Source: Cytophagaceae bacterium (GTDB lineage Bacteria > Bacteroidota > Bacteroidia > Flavobacteriales > Flavobacteriaceae). From it: a DNA stretch of 36,480 nucleotides. Positions 34,750 through 36,480 of the stretch are shown here, in pieces (position 1 is the first letter of the stretch; the number at the start of each line of letters is the position of its first letter). The stretch covers positions 1-36,480 of the forward strand of contig PAUP01000095.1 of assembly GCA_002712765.1 (NCBI GenBank), in the 5' to 3' direction. The notes under the pieces are model-generated. The model ran no database searches. It saw nothing but the letters and a program-made list of their open reading frames with translations, and had not been told where the DNA came from. A program made the position numbers and the translations under genes.

Positions 34750-36295
34750 GCTTCCTAAAGCGTTGCGACAGTTCATTATTGATATTGTAGCTACCAAAGA
34801 AGGGCACTTGGGGGCCAGTTTAGGGGTTATAGAGCTCACCATCGCCTTACATTATATTTTTGATACCCCAAACGATCTGTTGGTTTGGGATGTAGGTCAT
34901 CAAGCCTATGGCCATAAAATTCTTACAGGACGACGTGAGCAATTTGAGACCAATAGACGTAGAGGAGGTTTGAGTGGCTTTCCCAAACGGGACGAAAGCA
35001 TCTATGACACTTTTGGTGTGGGGCATAGCAGTACAGCGATCTCGGCAGCTTTAGGAATGGCCCTGGCCGCACTGCAACAAGGATTATTGAAGCGCAAACA
35101 TATCGCAGTAATTGGTGATGCCTCTATTGCTAGTGGGATGGCTTTTGAAGGCTTGAATCACGCGGGGGTGACTAAGGCTAATTTACTGGTAATTCTCAAC
35201 GATAATGCCATAGGTATAGACCCCAGTGTAGGCGCCTTAAAAAAATACCTTACCAATGTCAAAAAAGGAACAGCCCGAGAGGAAAATCTTTTTGAGGCTT
35301 TAAATTTTGACTACTACGGCCCCGTAGACGGACACGATCTAGAGGCGTTATTAGATATTTTAACAGTGCTAAAAGACAAGGATGGCCCAGTACTACTTCA
35401 CGTAATCACCACCAAAGGTAAAGGCCTTGCACAAGCCGAAGCCAATCAAGTCGTATATCACGCTCCAGGTAAATTTGATGCGACGACAGGCGAACTAGCG
35501 CCAAAATCTACGATAAGCCAACCTCCAAAGTACCAAGACGTCTTTGGGCATACCCTGGTCTCGCTAGCCGAGAAGAACCCAAAAATTATGGCAATAACTC
35601 CTGCTATGCCCACGGGAAGTTCGCTCCGATATATGATGGAGCGATTTCCAGACAGAGCGCTTGACGTGGGTATCGCAGAGCAGCATGCCGTAACCCTTGC
35701 CGCTGGTATGGCTACCCAAGGTATGATGGTATTTTGCACTATTTATTCTACCTTTTTACAACGTGCTTATGACCAAGTAATACACGATGTCGCCCTCCAA
35801 AACATACCCGTAATATTTTGTCTAGACAGGGCAGGTTTGGTAGGTCAGGATGGCCCTACCCATCATGGGGTATTCGATCTCGCCTATCTCAATTGCATCC
35901 CAAATCTTATCATATACGCCCCTAGCGATGAGCTAGGCTTGCGCAATATGAGGTAGACCGCTCAATTAGGTCTTGAGCATCCTATTGCGATTCGATATCC
36001 TAGAGGACGGGGGCATACTTTAGATTGGGAACAACCCTTTCAAGAAATGCCTATTGGCAAAGGTCGGTGTTTGCGCAAAGGCGCCCATATTGCTATTCTA
36101 TCTATAGGCACCATAGCACTCAACGTGAGCAAGGCTATAAAGATTCAAGCTGTCAATGCAAGTCACTACGATATGGGCTTTTTAAAACCCTTAGATCTTG
36201 AATTGTTAGATTCGATTTTTGAGCAGTATCACACTATTGTTACTGTCGAAGATGGCACCCGTATAGGCGGTTTGGGTAGTAGTGTGTCAGATTAT

Positions 36296-36309
36296 GCTTT
36301 CGCGAAAGC
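36296..36309. repeat. Iterated palindrome, copy 7
   Basis: Exact 14-bp core near the 3' end of dxs, read as AFAKA. Confidence 0.9.
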
Positions 36310-36443
36310 GTATACTGGAAATATCCAAATATTAGGCATACCAGATCGCTTTATAGAACACGGCACCGTTGCAGAATTACAGGAAGACGCTGGCATTTCT
36401 CCTACTCAAATTGCCGCAGTTCTCGCGCAAATAAAGGTATAAA

Positions 36444-36475
36444 AAAAGCGGAATATCGTTGGATATTCCGCTTTT
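36444..36475 (+). terminator. Terminator after dxs
   Basis: A 14-bp perfect stem (AAAAGCGGAATATC with GATATTCCGCTTTT) has a 4-nt loop. It starts 2 nt after the dxs stop codon. Confidence 0.88.
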
Positions 36476-36480
36476 CTAGA

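Larger units (their letters stand above)
34676..36442 (+). pseudogene. dxs: 1-deoxy-D-xylulose-5-phosphate synthase gene interrupted by an in-frame TAG
   Basis: The frame encodes a full-length DXS of 588 codons, from MSAPLLNRIN to the terminator-proximal stop, but codon 427 (35954-35956) is TAG. The same frame resumes at once with TAQLGLEHPIAIRYPRG, so this is a nonsense change and not a frameshift; the homologous position is normally Tyr. Upstream parts are intact: the thiamine-diphosphate half (GHLGASLG, GDASIASGMAFEGLNHAG, LNDNAIGID) and the pyrimidine half with catalytic Glu (GIAEQHAVTLAAG). Downstream is the transketolase C-terminal domain, where the usual DMRFVKPLD reads DMGFLKPLD (Gly501). 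A 426-residue product would lack that domain. DXS makes DXP for the MEP pathway, thiamine and pyridoxal. Sequencing error or readthrough are alternatives. It carries two palindrome copies. Confidence 0.85.

Noticed and set aside
36047-36442. Separate short gene for the C-terminal domain of DXS
   Set aside because: It is in the same frame as the upstream part, with continuous homology across the TAG from codon 428; the ATG at 36047 lies inside the domain and would lose its first strands. It is better seen as the remainder of the interrupted dxs.
1-36480. CRISPR array, tRNA, rRNA, insertion sequence or prophage
   Set aside because: No regularly spaced repeats, cloverleaf sequences, transposase or integrase motifs were seen on either strand; the palindrome copies are too far apart and lack spacers.

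Overview
The window looks like a chromosomal segment of a marine Flavobacteriaceae-type Bacteroidota. The evidence is a SusC/SusD pair, many lipoproteins with short Cys lipoboxes, starts without Shine-Dalgarno sequences, repeated TAnnTTTG (-7) promoter elements, a Bacteroidetes-type mevalonate decarboxylase, and an iterated 14-bp palindrome GCTTTCGCGAAAGC (7 exact copies). The genus cannot be fixed from sequence reading alone. No rRNA, tRNA, CRISPR array, insertion sequence or phage gene was found.

Layout. 1-2656: housekeeping genes, namely the 5' part of mvaD (minus), tspO (plus), and a DUF1697 gene with a YhiN/HI0933 flavoprotein (minus, overlapping). 2658-9118: a GH13 alpha-amylase lipoprotein divergent from susC-susD, with promoters and a LacI-type operator between them; susD is followed by a strong hairpin terminator. 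9203-21958: a tight co-directional run of three about 1100-residue CRTAC/VCBS (FG-GAP plus ASPIC/UnbV) lipoproteins, a vanadium-haloperoxidase/PAP2-like lipoprotein, a GyrI-like membrane-anchored protein and a pentapeptide-repeat protein. 22210-22827: an unknown secreted acidic helical protein. 22888-27762 (minus): lacI, pgmB, GH65 phosphorylase and GH16 glucanase. 27881-31679 (plus): GH32 fructanase, MFS sugar porter and fructokinase. 31822-36442: aspS, a small membrane protein, a cold-shock gene, tadA (minus), and a full-length dxs interrupted by an in-frame TAG.

How the genes fit together. The sugar genes form a mixed saccharide utilisation locus. GH13 plus GH65 plus beta-phosphoglucomutase handle alpha-glucosides, GH32 plus porter plus fructokinase handle fructosides or sucrose, and GH16 handles beta-glucan. 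A shared operator half-site (ATCGTTTTCGT) lies upstream of susC and between lacI and GH32, which suggests that the local LacI protein joins both blocks in one regulon.

The least explained part is the block of SusCD, three CRTAC-like propeller lipoproteins, a PAP2/haloperoxidase-like enzyme and a GyrI-like protein. It has the form of an envelope uptake and processing system whose substrate cannot be named from sequence. The other strong points are the iterated palindrome embedded in coding sequence, and the interrupted dxs (which also lacks a conserved active-site Arg) in a genome that carries the mevalonate pathway gene mvaD.
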